A stretch of DNA of 64,000 nt from Mycobacterium sp. DL (GCF_039729195.1 NZ_CP155796.1:744001-808000); one strand, 5' to 3'. Shown: positions 51,135 through 60,610, counted from the first letter of the stretch. Notes: generated by a model from the sequence alone, not told the origin. Numbers and translations: made by a program.

Positions 51135-52492
51135 CAACGAGTACGACAGACGTCACGCTGCTGCCGTTGGCCCCTAGAAATCCCCTGCCCTATCGACGTC
51201 TGGTCAAGCTGGTCCGGACGCTGGACACCGGTCAGGAACTGATCCGCGATGCCGGAGGTCCCGTCACCCGGGTGCAACTAGGCCCCAAACGGCTGTTCCC
51301 GCCGCTGGTCGCGGTGTTCTCGGCGGAGGCCATCCGCGACGTGCTCGGCCGCAACGACGCCTTCGCTGAACGGTGCATCGTCCACGAGGAAGTCCGGGAC
51401 ATGGCCGGGGACAGCCTGTTCGTGCTGCCCAACGAGCCGTGGCGGCCGCGCAAGCGGGCCCTGCAACCCGTGTTCACCCGCCAGAACGTCCGATTGTTCG
51501 GCGGCCACATGTCTCGGGCCGCTCGGTTGTTCGTCGACACCTGGTGTCGCGGCGGCGACGTCGACCTGAACCTGGAGTGCCGGCGGATCACCATGCAGTC
51601 GCTGGGGCGTTCGGTGCTCGGCGTCGATCTCAACGAGCAGGCCGACGTGATCGCCGAACACATGCACGTCGCGTCGTCCTACACCGCCGATCGTGCCCTG
51701 CGACCGGTCCGCGCCCCGCGATGGCTGCCCACGCCGGCGCGGCGGCGCGCGAGGGCCGCGGTCGCGGCGATGCAGAAGGTCACCGGCGACATCCTGCGCG
51801 CCTGTCGGACCGATCCCAGCCGCGACGCACCCCTGGTGCACGCGCTGATCAGGGCCACCGATCCGGAGACGGACCGACCGCTCTCCGACGAGGACATCTG
51901 CAACGATCTGCTGATCTTCATGCTGGCCGGCCATGACACGACCGCCACGGCGCTCACCTACGCGCTGTGGGCTCTGGGACACCATCCCGACATCCAGGAC
52001 CGTGTCGCTGCGGAGGCGCGCCAGATCGGTGACCGGGCGCTGGTCCCGGGGGACGTGTCGCAGCTGGGTTACACGGTCCAGGTGCTCAACGAGGCGTTGC
52101 GGCTGTGCCCGCCGGCCGCCGGTGTCGGACGGCTGGCGGTGCGTGACATCGCGGTCGGCGGTTATCGCGTCGAAGCGGGCAGTCTGCTGGCAGTCGGCAT
52201 CTACGCGCTGCATCGCGATCCGGCGATCTGGGACGACCCGCAGGCATTCGACCCCGACCGGTTCAGCCCGGAGAGGTCCGCCGCTCGCGATCGCTGGCAC
52301 TTCGTCCCGTTCGCCGGCGGAGCGCGCTCCTGCATCGGCGAACACTTCGCACGGCTGGAGACCACGCTCGCGCTGGCGACGATCGTGCGCAGTCTCGAGA
52401 TCAGATCGCGCGACGACGACTTCCCCGTCGATGTGCCGTTCACCACGGTTGCGCGGGGGCCGATCAGGGCCCGCGTCACGCCGCGACGCTGA
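51131..52492 (+). CDS. cytochrome P450
   Basis: A 453-residue soluble bacterial P450 monooxygenase. Signature elements: I-helix MLAGHDTTATAL, K-helix EALRLCPP preceding the arginine site, PERF-type region FDPDRFSPERS, and haem-binding FVPFAGGARSCIGEHFA with the thiolate C401. The substrate is not predictable. It is translationally coupled to the PNPOx-like gene and lies 4 kb downstream of a DUF2236 oxygenase, in an accessory oxidation block. No ferredoxin gene adjoins. Confidence 0.95.
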   Translation: MTTSTTDVTLLPLAPRNPLPYRRLVKLVRTLDTGQELIRDAGGPVTRVQLGPKRLFPPLVAVFSAEAIRDVLGRNDAFAERCIVHEEVRDMAGDSLFVLPNEPWRPRKRALQPVFTRQNVRLFGGHMSRAARLFVDTWCRGGDVDLNLECRRITMQSLGRSVLGVDLNEQADVIAEHMHVASSYTADRALRPVRAPRWLPTPARRRARAAVAAMQKVTGDILRACRTDPSRDAPLVHALIRATDPETDRPLSDEDICNDLLIFMLAGHDTTATALTYALWALGHHPDIQDRVAAEARQIGDRALVPGDVSQLGYTVQVLNEALRLCPPAAGVGRLAVRDIAVGGYRVEAGSLLAVGIYALHRDPAIWDDPQAFDPDRFSPERSAARDRWHFVPFAGGARSCIGEHFARLETTLALATIVRSLEIRSRDDDFPVDVPFTTVARGPIRARVTPRR

Positions 52493-52498
52493 CCGGTT

Positions 52499-52888
52499 TC
52501 AGCCCCGTCGGAAGAGCACCGCGGATTCGAACGGCAGGAGCGTGAAGAGGACCCGCATCGGACCCGTCACCGACGCCGCCGCCTCGGCCTTGGGCAGAAC
52601 CTGTGGATCGATCACCCGGAAAGACCTGCCGTATCGGCGCATGGTGCCCTCACCGGCCGCGGTGACATTCTTCAGCCAGTCGCGGTCGGGTCCGTAGGTC
52701 AGCAGCACCGCCACCCCGTCGCGGGTGCCGAACACCGTCAACGGGGTCCGGTACCGGGTGCCTGATCTGCGCCCGACGTGCTCGAGGATCCCCATCGTGG
52801 GAGCCCAGCCCGCCCACATGCGTTGGATCGGATTGGTCACGTGGCGGTTGAACCGGGCCAGCCATTGCGGGAGTTGCATGTGAGCCAT
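52499..52888 (-). CDS. deazaflavin-dependent oxidoreductase-like protein (DUF385)
   Basis: A 129-residue Ddn-like F420-dependent nitroreductase-family protein. The conserved core is HVGRRSGTRYRTPLTVFG, LLTYGPDRDWLKNV and FRVIDPQVL, which in characterised relatives bind F420 and act on quinones or nitroimidazoles. The ATG at 52888 is used; GTG 52891 and ATG 52879 are alternatives. It is divergent from a second member of the same broad fold, with 14 bases between starts, and convergent with the P450 gene. Confidence 0.87.
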   Translation of the reverse strand: MAHMQLPQWLARFNRHVTNPIQRMWAGWAPTMGILEHVGRRSGTRYRTPLTVFGTRDGVAVLLTYGPDRDWLKNVTAAGEGTMRRYGRSFRVIDPQVLPKAEAAASVTGPMRVLFTLLPFESAVLFRRG

Positions 52889-52902
52889 CACACTCTCACC
52901 CC

Positions 52903-53289
52903 ATGGCCTATCTCAAGCCCCCCTGGTTTGTGGCGACGGTGTTCAACAGGTTCGCGATGGCCACCGGCGTCGGCAACAGCGAGACGCTGACGGTGACGAA
53001 GCGGGGCAGCGGGCAACCGCAGCACATCCCGGTGGTCATACCGGAGGTCGACGGCGTGAAGTACCTGGTCTCGACCCGTGGCGAGTCGCAGTGGGTGAAA
53101 AACGTGCGGGCCGAACCGCGGGTCAGCGTCGGCGCGGTGAGGTACCTCGCCACCGAAGTTCCTGTCGACCAGCGGGCGCCGATCCTGGCTGCCTACAAGC
53201 CGAAGGCCGGCAGGGTGGTCGAGGGCTACTGGCGCAAGCTGCCCGACGACGCCGATCATCCGGTGTTCGCGCTGACCCCCCTGGCCTGA
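52903..53289 (+). CDS. deazaflavin-dependent oxidoreductase-like protein (DUF385)
   Basis: A 128-residue member of the Ddn/DUF385 family, diverged from the opposite-strand neighbour. The N-terminal PPWFVATVFNRFAMATG and the core LVSTRGESQWVKNVRAEP are typical; the ESQWVKN block parallels RDWLKN of the other protein. Likely an F420-binding reductase; substrate unknown. It ends 51 bases before hemL, behind an inverted repeat. Confidence 0.87.
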   Translation: MAYLKPPWFVATVFNRFAMATGVGNSETLTVTKRGSGQPQHIPVVIPEVDGVKYLVSTRGESQWVKNVRAEPRVSVGAVRYLATEVPVDQRAPILAAYKPKAGRVVEGYWRKLPDDADHPVFALTPLA

Positions 53290-53291
53290 CC

Positions 53292-53306
53292 ACTACACCC
53301 TGTAGT
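53292..53306. promoter_or_regulatory. inverted repeat ACTACA-CCC-TGTAGT upstream of hemL
   Basis: Perfect 6-base arms with a 3-base spacer, followed immediately by TTGACG, which could be a -35 element. The arms resemble TACA...TGTA operators of the BlaI/CopY class. It controls, if anything, the hemL-cytochrome c maturation operon; it may alternatively be a small terminator for the preceding gene. Confidence 0.45.
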
Positions 53307-53339
53307 TGACGCGGCGGGTCCGGCTGGGACACTGGTGCC

Positions 53340-54644
53340 ATGAGCAGTACCGACATGTCCGCGAAGCTGTTCGCCGACGCGTGCACCGTGATTCCCGGTG
53401 GAGTGAACTCGCCGGTGCGGGCATTCTCCGCGGTCGGGGGCACCCCGCGGTTCATCACCTCCGCCCAGGGTTGCCGACTGACCGACGCCGACGGGAACCG
53501 TTACGTCGACCTGGTGTGCTCGTGGGGGCCGATGATCCTCGGTCACGCCCACCCCGCGGTGGTCGAAGCAGTGCAGCGGGCCGCCTCCGACGGGCTGTCG
53601 TTCGGCGCTCCGACCCCGTCGGAGTCCGAACTCGCCCGCGAGATCGTCGGCCGGGTCGCCCCGGTCGAACTGCTGAGGCTGGTGAACTCCGGCACCGAGG
53701 CCACCATGAGCGCGATCCGGTTGGCGCGCGGCTACACCGGCAGGGCGAAGATCATCAAGTTCTCGGGGTGTTACCACGGGCACAGCGACGCGCTGTTGGC
53801 CGACGCCGGGTCGGGCGTCGCGACGCTGGGGTTGCCGTCGTCGCCCGGTGTGACGGGCGCCGCCGCGGCCGACACGATCGTGCTGCCCTACAACAACGTT
53901 CCCGCGGTCGAGGAGGTCTTCGCCCGCTTCGGTGACGAGATCGCCTGCGTGATCACCGAAGCCAGCCCGGGCAACATGGGGGTGGTGCCACCGCTTCCCG
54001 GGTTCAACGCCGCGCTGCGCCGTATCACCGCCGAGCACGGCGCGCTGCTCATCAGCGACGAGGTGATGACGGGTTTCCGCGTCAGCCGATCAGGTTGGTA
54101 CGGGCTGGATCCGGTGGACGCCGACCTCTTCGCGTTCGGCAAGGTGATGAGCGGCGGACTACCCGCCGCGGCATTCGGTGGCAACGCCGAGGTGATGGGT
54201 CGGTTGGCGCCGCTGGGCCCGGTGTATCAGGCGGGCACGCTGTCGGGAAACCCGGTGGCGATGGCCGCCGGCCTGGCCACGCTGCGCGCTGCAGACGACG
54301 CCGCCTATGCATCGCTGGACGCCAACGCCGACCGGTTGACCGGTCTCATCGGTGACGCACTCACCGATGCCGGTGTCGCACATCAGATTTCGCGGGCAGG
54401 CAACATGTTCAGCGTGTTCTTCGGCGAGGAGCCGGTCACCGACTTCGCCGCGGCGCGGGCCACCGAGACATGGCGCTACCCGGCGTTCTTCCACAGCCTG
54501 CTCGACGCGGGGGTGTACCCGCCGCCGAGTGCCTACGAGTCCTGGTTCGTCTCGACCGCGCTCGACGACGACGCCTTCGGCAGCATCGCCGCTGCGCTGC
54601 CCGGTGCGGCGCGCGCGGCGGCTGAGGCCACGGAGCCGGCATGA
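53340..54644 (+). CDS. hemL: glutamate-1-semialdehyde 2,1-aminomutase
   Basis: PLP enzyme producing 5-aminolevulinate, the step between HemA and HemB. A 434-residue class III aminotransferase-fold protein with [50 protein letters not shown] and the PLP lysine K268 in [15 protein letters not shown]. The ATG stands 51 bases after the preceding gene. The stop overlaps the next ATG (ATGA). It matches Rv0524 and leads the cytochrome c maturation operon, coupling haem supply to its use. Confidence 0.97.
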   Translation: MSSTDMSAKLFADACTVIPGGVNSPVRAFSAVGGTPRFITSAQGCRLTDADGNRYVDLVCSWGPMILGHAHPAVVEAVQRAASDGLSFGAPTPSESELAREIVGRVAPVELLRLVNSGTEATMSAIRLARGYTGRAKIIKFSGCYHGHSDALLADAGSGVATLGLPSSPGVTGAAAADTIVLPYNNVPAVEEVFARFGDEIACVITEASPGNMGVVPPLPGFNAALRRITAEHGALLISDEVMTGFRVSRSGWYGLDPVDADLFAFGKVMSGGLPAAAFGGNAEVMGRLAPLGPVYQAGTLSGNPVAMAAGLATLRAADDAAYASLDANADRLTGLIGDALTDAGVAHQISRAGNMFSVFFGEEPVTDFAAARATETWRYPAFFHSLLDAGVYPPPSAYESWFVSTALDDDAFGSIAAALPGAARAAAEATEPA

Positions 54645-55264
54645 CCGACACTGCGGGCGCCGAGACGACCATCGTGCACGTGATGCGGCACGGTGAGGTG
54701 CACAACCCGGACAAGATCCTCTACGGCCGACTGCCCGACTTCCACCTCTCCGAGCGGGGACAGGCGCAGGCCCGGGCGGTGGCCGATTGGCTCGCCCAAA
54801 GGGACATCACCTACGTGGTCGCCTCGCCGCTGGAGCGAGCCCAGGAGACCGCCGCGCCGATCGCGGCCCGACACGGCCTCGCCGTCGACACCGATGGCGA
54901 GTTGATCGAGTCGACCAATGTGTTTCAGGGAGAACGGGTTTCACCGGGAGACGGGGCGCTGCGTGACCCGCGCAACTGGTGGCACCTGCGCAACCCACGC
55001 ACCCCGTCCTGGGGTGAGCCCTACGCCGAGATCGCCGGCCGGATGAAGGGTGCGCTGCACCGCGCCAGAGCGCAGGCCACCGGGCACGAAGGTGTGTGCG
55101 TCAGCCACCAGTTGCCTGTCGAGACGCTGCGCCGCGCGATGACCGACAAGAAGCTGCACCATTTCCCGACCCATCGGATGTGCAACCTGGCTTCCGTCAC
55201 CTCGTTCTACTTCCACGATGACGTCTGCGTGGGTTGGGGGTACGCGGAGTTGGCCGGGCAGTGA
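54641..55264 (+). CDS. histidine phosphatase family protein (Rv0525-like)
   Basis: A 207-residue phosphoglycerate-mutase-like phosphatase: [20 protein letters not shown] with the nucleophilic histidine near 16, [16 protein letters not shown], and [14 protein letters not shown] with the second histidine. It is not the glycolytic mutase (gpmA is at 28626). Substrate unknown. Coupled on both sides: ATG overlaps hemL, stop overlaps the thioredoxin-like gene (GTGA). It matches Rv0525. Confidence 0.9.
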   Translation: MTDTAGAETTIVHVMRHGEVHNPDKILYGRLPDFHLSERGQAQARAVADWLAQRDITYVVASPLERAQETAAPIAARHGLAVDTDGELIESTNVFQGERVSPGDGALRDPRNWWHLRNPRTPSWGEPYAEIAGRMKGALHRARAQATGHEGVCVSHQLPVETLRRAMTDKKLHHFPTHRMCNLASVTSFYFHDDVCVGWGYAELAGQ

Positions 55265-55881
55265 AACGTTCGGTCCGCCAACGCATCCGACGCAGCGGTC
55301 GACTCGTCGCGCTCATCACGTGCGTGGCGATGATCGGACTGACCGGATGCTCCACCGGTGACGATGCGGTCGCCCAGGGCGGCACCTTCGAGTTCGTCGC
55401 ACCGGGCGGGAAGACCGACATCTTCTACGACCCGCCGGAGAGTCGCGGCCGTCCCGGACCGCTGGCAGGCCCGGACCTGATGGACACCGACAAGACAGTC
55501 GCGCTGACGAACTTCGCGGGCGAGGTCGTGGTGATCAACGTCTGGGGTCAGTGGTGTGGTCCCTGCCGCACCGAGATCACCCAGCTGCAGAAGGTGTACG
55601 ACGCGACCCGCGACCAGGGCGTGGCATTTCTGGGAATCGATGTGCGGGACAACAACATCGATGCCCCGCGCGACTTCATCATCGACCGCGGGATCACATT
55701 CCCGTCGATCTATGACCCGTCGATGCGCACCATGATCGCGTTCGGCGGCCGCTATCCGACGACCGTCATCCCGTCGACGGTGGTGCTCGACCGCGAGCAC
55801 CGGGTCGCTGCGGTGTTCCTGCGTGAACTCCTCGCCGAGGACCTGCAACCGGTGGTCGAGCGGCTGGCCGCCGAGTCATGA
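55261..55881 (+). CDS. thioredoxin-like lipoprotein for cytochrome c maturation (Rv0526-like)
   Basis: A 206-residue exported thiol-disulfide protein of the ResA/TlpA type, which reduces apocytochrome c haem-binding cysteines. The signal sequence carries the lipobox LTGC; the catalytic motif is CGPC in VWGQWCGPCRTE; the cis-proline lies in TVIPSTVVLDRE. GTG start overlapping the previous stop. It is followed by ccdA, which supplies its electrons across the membrane, and by resB-ccsA. Confidence 0.93.
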   Translation: MKRSVRQRIRRSGRLVALITCVAMIGLTGCSTGDDAVAQGGTFEFVAPGGKTDIFYDPPESRGRPGPLAGPDLMDTDKTVALTNFAGEVVVINVWGQWCGPCRTEITQLQKVYDATRDQGVAFLGIDVRDNNIDAPRDFIIDRGITFPSIYDPSMRTMIAFGGRYPTTVIPSTVVLDREHRVAAVFLRELLAEDLQPVVERLAAES

Positions 55882-56672
55882 ACCTCGACCAGGTCGACCA
55901 ATTGACCGCCAGCGGTCCACTGCTGCTGGCCATGCTGCTCAGCGCGGCGGCCGGGGTGGTGTCCTTCGCCTCCCCGTGTGTGGTGCCGCTGGTGCCCGGC
56001 TACCTGTCCTATCTGGCAGCGGTGGTCGGTGTGCAGGATCAGCCCGGAGGGCACGATCAGCCCGGACAGCTGGCGGTTCGTGGTGCGCGTCTGCGAGTCG
56101 CGGGGGCAGCCGCACTCTTCGTCGCGGGCTTCACCGTGGTCTTCGTGCTGGGCACCGTCGCAGTGCTGGGAATGACGACCTCGCTGATCACCAATCAGCT
56201 CCTGCTGCAACGTATCGGCGGCGTGGTCACCATCCTGATGGGCCTGGTCTTCATCGGTCTGGTCCCGGTGCTGCAGCGCGATACCCGGTTCACTCCGAAG
56301 CGGATCTCCACGCTGGCGGGTGCCCCGCTGCTGGGTGCGGTGTTCGCATTGGGGTGGACACCGTGCCTGGGGCCGACGTTGACCGGTGTCATCGCCGTGG
56401 CTTCGGCGACCGAGGGCAGCAACGTCGTACGCGGTGTCGTGCTCGTCGTCGCCTACTGCCTCGGGCTGGGAATCCCGTTCGTGCTGCTGGCTTTCGGCTC
56501 GGCGCGGGCGGTGGCCGGCCTCGGCTGGCTGCGGCGCCACACCCGGACCATCCAGATCATCGGCGGCGTACTGCTGATCCTGGTGGGTACGGCCCTGGTC
56601 ACCGGATTGTGGAATGAGTTCGTGTCGTGGATTCGCGACGCGTTCGTCAGCGACGTGAGGCTGCCGATCTGA
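55878..56672 (+). CDS. ccdA: cytochrome c biogenesis protein CcdA
   Basis: Transmembrane electron carrier of the DsbD/CcdA family, passing reducing equivalents to the extracytoplasmic thioredoxin. A 264-residue protein with six membrane helices. Conserved cysteines are in FASPCVVPLVPGYLSY (helix 1) and GWTPCLGPTL (helix 4). The ATG overlaps the preceding stop (ATGA); the stop overlaps the resB start (TGATG). It matches Rv0527. Confidence 0.95.
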   Translation: MNLDQVDQLTASGPLLLAMLLSAAAGVVSFASPCVVPLVPGYLSYLAAVVGVQDQPGGHDQPGQLAVRGARLRVAGAAALFVAGFTVVFVLGTVAVLGMTTSLITNQLLLQRIGGVVTILMGLVFIGLVPVLQRDTRFTPKRISTLAGAPLLGAVFALGWTPCLGPTLTGVIAVASATEGSNVVRGVVLVVAYCLGLGIPFVLLAFGSARAVAGLGWLRRHTRTIQIIGGVLLILVGTALVTGLWNEFVSWIRDAFVSDVRLPI

Positions 56673-58282
56673 TGCGCGCGCTGGCCCTGGTGCGTAACAC
56701 CTGGCGCACCCTGACGTCCATGGGAACCGCGCTGGTGCTGCTGTTCCTGCTCGCGCTGGCGGCGATTCCCGGCGCATTGCTGCCGCAGCGGAATCTCAAC
56801 GAGTCCAAGGTCGCCGAGTACATCGCCGCCTATCCGACCATCGGGCCGTGGCTGGACCGCCTCCAGGCATTCGACGTGTTCTCCAGTTTCTGGTTCACCG
56901 CGATCTACGTTCTGCTGTTCATCTCGCTGGTGGGCTGTCTGACCCCGCGACTGTTCGAGCACTTCCGCAGTCTGCGCGCCACGCCGGTGCCGGCGCCCCG
57001 CAACCTGGGCCGACTGCCCAAACATCACAGCGCCGAGGTGCGCGCGGACAGTGTCGGCGCAGTGGCCGCGGTGGTCGACGAACGGTTCCGTGGCTGGCGG
57101 CGCGCCACCCGCCACGACGGCGACGGTGAGACCACCGAAACTGCCGAGATTTCCGCGGAGAAGGGCTACCTGCGCGAGTTCGGCAACATCGTCTTCCACT
57201 TCTCGCTTCTCGGTCTGCTGGTGGCCATCGCCGCCGGAAAGCTGTTCAGCTACGAGGGCAACGTCATCGTCGTCGCCAACGGCGGACCCGGATTCTGTTC
57301 GGCGTCCCCGGCGGCGTTCGACTCCTTCCGGGCGGGCAACACCGTCGACGGGACCTCGCTGTACCCGATGTGTGTGCGCGTCAACGACTTCGAAGCCACG
57401 TATCTGCCCAACGGGCAGGCGGTGGGATTCCAGGCCGATATCGACTACCAGGCGGGGGAGGATCTCGAGACCGGCACCTGGCAGCCGTACCTGCTCAAGG
57501 TCAACGAGCCACTGCGCGTCGGTGGTGACCGGGTCTACCTGCAGGGCCACGGGTACGCCCCGACCTTCACCGTGACGTTCCCGGACGGCCAGACCCGCAC
57601 CCAGACGTTGCAGTGGCGGCCCGACGACCAGATCACGTTCCTGTCGTCGGGTGTGATGCGGTTCGATCCGCCCGGGGGCACCTACGCCGACGAGGGTGAA
57701 CGGCGCAAGAACCAGATCGCGATCCAGGGCCTGTTCGCGCCGACCGCCGAGCTCGACGGCACCCTGCTGGCGTCCAGCTTTCCCGAGTTGAACGACCCGG
57801 CCGTCGCGGTCGACATCTACCAGGGCGACACCGGCCTGGACACGGGTCGGCCGCAGTCTCTGTTCGCGCTGGACACCCGGATGATCGACCAGGGCCGCCT
57901 GACCAAGGAGACGCGGGTCAACCTGCGTGCCGGCGAGGACACCCGCCTCGACGACGGCACCGTGGTGCGGTTCGACGGCGCCGTGCCGTTCGTGAACCTC
58001 CAGGTCTCGCACGACCCCGCCCAGATCTGGGTGCTGGTGTTCGCGATGACGATGATGGCCGGCCTGCTGGTGTCGCTGATCGTCCGGCGCCGCCGCGTCT
58101 GGGTGAGGTTGACGCCAGGCGCTGCGGGTACGGTGAACGTCGAGCTGGGCGGCTTGGCCCGCACCGACAATTCGGGGTGGGGCGAGGAGTTCGAGCGGCT
58201 GACGGCGCGGCTGCTCGCCGAATCGGACACCACTGCTGCCGCATCGGATCGCAGAGAAGACAAGAAAGCGGATCGCGCATGA
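56672..58282 (+). CDS. resB: cytochrome c biogenesis protein ResB (CcsB)
   Basis: One of the two System II cytochrome c synthetase subunits, working with CcsA to attach haem. A 536-residue membrane protein with three N-terminal helices (about 12-35, 68-90, 160-190), a large extracytoplasmic domain (about 195-455) and a last helix IWVLVFAMTMMAGLLVSLIV near 460. The REFGNIVFHFSLLG helix carries a conserved histidine. The ATG at 56672 is chosen over the longer upstream frame because it abuts ccdA. It matches Rv0528. Confidence 0.95.
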   Translation: MRALALVRNTWRTLTSMGTALVLLFLLALAAIPGALLPQRNLNESKVAEYIAAYPTIGPWLDRLQAFDVFSSFWFTAIYVLLFISLVGCLTPRLFEHFRSLRATPVPAPRNLGRLPKHHSAEVRADSVGAVAAVVDERFRGWRRATRHDGDGETTETAEISAEKGYLREFGNIVFHFSLLGLLVAIAAGKLFSYEGNVIVVANGGPGFCSASPAAFDSFRAGNTVDGTSLYPMCVRVNDFEATYLPNGQAVGFQADIDYQAGEDLETGTWQPYLLKVNEPLRVGGDRVYLQGHGYAPTFTVTFPDGQTRTQTLQWRPDDQITFLSSGVMRFDPPGGTYADEGERRKNQIAIQGLFAPTAELDGTLLASSFPELNDPAVAVDIYQGDTGLDTGRPQSLFALDTRMIDQGRLTKETRVNLRAGEDTRLDDGTVVRFDGAVPFVNLQVSHDPAQIWVLVFAMTMMAGLLVSLIVRRRRVWVRLTPGAAGTVNVELGGLARTDNSGWGEEFERLTARLLAESDTTAAASDRREDKKADRA

Positions 58283-59265
58283 ACACCGACATCGATCTCG
58301 GGCTGGCCCGCTACTCGGACCTGGCGTTCACGTCGTCGGTGCTGGTGTTGCTGGGAGCGCTGCTGCTGCTCGCCATCGAGCTCGCCTACAGCCGCAGCCG
58401 CAAGGTCGAATCCCGCGAGCTGGTCTCGGCAGCGGCGACACCGGACAGGGTTGCGGTGAACAGCGCGACACCGGGCGTCGTCGTGGACGCGCCGCGGCGC
58501 CCGTTCGACGAGCGCATCGGAGCGGCCGGACTCGCGCTGGCCTATGTCGGCATCGTGCTGTTGCTGGCGTGCATCGTGTTGCGCGGGCTGTCCACCTCGC
58601 GGGTGCCGTGGGGCAACATGTACGAGTTCATCAACCTCACGTGTTTCTGCGGTCTGGTGGCCGCCGCCGTGGTGTTGCGCCGACCGCAGTACCGGTCGCT
58701 GTGGGTGTTCGTCCTGCTCCCGGTGCTGATCCTGCTGACCGTCTCGGGTCGCTGGCTGTACTCGCATGCGGCACCGGTGATGCCCGCGCTGCAGTCGTAC
58801 TGGCTGCCGATCCACGTGTCGGTGGTCAGCATCGGTTCCGGGGTTTTCCTGGTCGCCGGCGTGGCCAGCATCCTGTTCCTGCTCAAGATGTCACGGTTCG
58901 GCGATCCGGACCGCACCGATGCGCTGGGCCGCATCGCGGCGAAGCTTCCGGATGCGCAGCTGCTGGACAGAATCGCCTATCGCACAACGATTTTTGCGTT
59001 CCCGGTGTTCGGTTTCGGAGTGATCTTCGGTGCCATCTGGGCCGAGGAGGCGTGGGGTCGGTACTGGGGCTGGGATCCCAAGGAGACGGTGTCGTTCATC
59101 GCCTGGGTCATTTATGCCGCCTACCTGCATGCGCGCTCGACAGCGGGGTGGCGCGACAAGAAGGCCGCGTGGATCAACGTCGCCGGTTTTGTGGCGATGG
59201 TGTTCAACCTGTTCTTCATCAACTTGGTCACCGTCGGCCTGCACTCCTACGCGGGCGTCGGCTGA
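58279..59265 (+). CDS. ccsA: cytochrome c biogenesis protein CcsA
   Basis: Haem-handling subunit of the System II cytochrome c synthetase. A 328-residue protein with about eight membrane helices. The WWD haem-binding domain reads WGRYWGWDPKETVSFIAW, and conserved histidines flank it (WLPIHVSVVS, AAYLHARS, VGLHSYAGVG). A variable, polar segment follows the first helix. The ATG overlaps the resB stop codon. It completes hemL-to-ccsA, a haem/cytochrome c operon. It matches Rv0529. Confidence 0.96.
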   Translation: MNTDIDLGLARYSDLAFTSSVLVLLGALLLLAIELAYSRSRKVESRELVSAAATPDRVAVNSATPGVVVDAPRRPFDERIGAAGLALAYVGIVLLLACIVLRGLSTSRVPWGNMYEFINLTCFCGLVAAAVVLRRPQYRSLWVFVLLPVLILLTVSGRWLYSHAAPVMPALQSYWLPIHVSVVSIGSGVFLVAGVASILFLLKMSRFGDPDRTDALGRIAAKLPDAQLLDRIAYRTTIFAFPVFGFGVIFGAIWAEEAWGRYWGWDPKETVSFIAWVIYAAYLHARSTAGWRDKKAAWINVAGFVAMVFNLFFINLVTVGLHSYAGVG

Positions 59266-59317
59266 CCCGATCTGTCGATGGCGCCCATGAGCCGTGGTGA
59301 GGAGAGGGGATCAACTG

Positions 59318-60436
59318 TTGTCTGACCTGCCGGTTGGTTTTCGGGCACAGCAACGGTTCGTCGATCCTGCGGCCCCGGTGCCCGCGGAGTGGACGGCTCC
59401 GACACCGCCGTCGGGATCGCTGCCCGTTGTGGCGGCGGGAATGCTCGATCCGGCGGTGCCGCCCGCGCCGACGGCATCCGATCCACCGCCGTACCTCGAC
59501 CTGTCCACCGTGGCACTGCTCGGCAAGGCCCGGCGCGCTCCGTCGGCGGGCTGGCGCAAGTGGGTGTACTGGGGCACCGGACGACTGATCGATCCGGGTG
59601 AGAGCCCGAAGGTGGTACGCCACGACACCCTGGTTGCGCAGGTGCAACGGCCGTTGCGCGGGTGTTATCGGATCGCCGTGCTCTCGCAGAAGGGTGGCGT
59701 CGGCAAGACGACCGTCACCGCGACGCTGGGGGCGACGTTGGCCAGCACGCGCGGGGATCGTGTTGTCGCCGTGGACGCCAACCCCGATCGCGGCACGCTG
59801 AGTCAGAAGGTGCCCCTGGAGACGCCGGCCACCGTGCGTCACCTACTGCGGGATGCAGAGGGCATCGCGTCCTACAGCGACGTGCGGCACTACACCTCAC
59901 AGGGGCCGAGCCGCCTGGAGATCCTGGCCTCGGAAAGCGACCCCGCGGTGTCGGAGGCGTTCAGCTCAGACGACTATGCCCGCACGCTCGAGGTGCTCGA
60001 GCGGTTCTACAGCCTGGTGCTCACCGACTGCGGCACCGGAATGCTGCACTCGGCCATGTCGGCGGTGATCGACAAGGCGGACGTGTTGGTGGTGATCAGC
60101 TCCGGTTCGGTCGACGGCGCGCGCAGCGCATCGGCGACGCTCGACTGGCTGGACGCCCACGGCCACGAGGACATGGTGAGCAATTCGATCGCCGTGATCA
60201 ACGGCGTGAGGCGCCGGTCCGGAAGAGGGGCCAAGGTCGATCTGAACAAGGTGGTCGATCACTTCGCGCGACGATGCCGCTCGGTGTGCCAGGTGCCCTT
60301 CGACCCGCACCTCGAGGAGGGCGCCGAAATCAGTTTGGACCGGCTGAAGCCTGAGACCCGGGAAGCGCTCGTCGAGCTGGCCGCCGTGGTGGCACAGGGC
60401 TTTCCGGGTGCGCGACGTGACTCGGTCTCCGTTTAG
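59318..60436 (+). CDS. ParA/MinD-like ATPase (Rv0530-like)
   Basis: A 372-residue protein. The N-terminal 110 residues are proline-rich and basic; the C-terminal part is a deviant-Walker P-loop ATPase: VLSQKGGVGKTTVTATLGA, VVAVDANPDRGTLSQK and LVLTDCGTGM. The same architecture is found in ESX-associated MinD-like proteins (EspI type), but no ESX gene is nearby. The TTG at 59318 is chosen because GGAGAGGGGA lies seven bases upstream; an in-frame GTG at 59294 would add eight residues. It matches Rv0530 after ccsA. Confidence 0.85.
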   Translation: MSDLPVGFRAQQRFVDPAAPVPAEWTAPTPPSGSLPVVAAGMLDPAVPPAPTASDPPPYLDLSTVALLGKARRAPSAGWRKWVYWGTGRLIDPGESPKVVRHDTLVAQVQRPLRGCYRIAVLSQKGGVGKTTVTATLGATLASTRGDRVVAVDANPDRGTLSQKVPLETPATVRHLLRDAEGIASYSDVRHYTSQGPSRLEILASESDPAVSEAFSSDDYARTLEVLERFYSLVLTDCGTGMLHSAMSAVIDKADVLVVISSGSVDGARSASATLDWLDAHGHEDMVSNSIAVINGVRRRSGRGAKVDLNKVVDHFARRCRSVCQVPFDPHLEEGAEISLDRLKPETREALVELAAVVAQGFPGARRDSVSV

Positions 60437-60445
60437 ACCGGGCGG

Positions 60446-60610
60446 TCAGTTTCGCGGTTGATCGTCTCGCGGATTGATCCGCCGCAGGAACTCCGGGTCG
60501 TCGTCCGGCCCGATAGTCCGGGTGCGCGGTCGATTCGCGGCCATCCGGAAAACTCGCCAGCCGACGTATACCAGTGCGGCCAGGACGAGAATCATGAGCA
60601 AGTACGTCAC
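60446..60610 (-). CDS. small membrane protein (Rv0530A-like)
   Basis: A 54-residue protein with one N-terminal membrane helix (VTYLLMILVLAALVYVGWRV) and a polar cytoplasmic tail ending DDDPEFLRRINPRDDQPRN. The GTG start has an excellent ribosome binding site GGAAGGAGG seven bases upstream. The gene converges with the ParA-like gene (nine bases apart) and is divergent from the next gene. It matches the short H37Rv Rv0530A in position. Function unknown. Confidence 0.75.
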   Translation of the reverse strand: MTYLLMILVLAALVYVGWRVFRMAANRPRTRTIGPDDDPEFLRRINPRDDQPRN

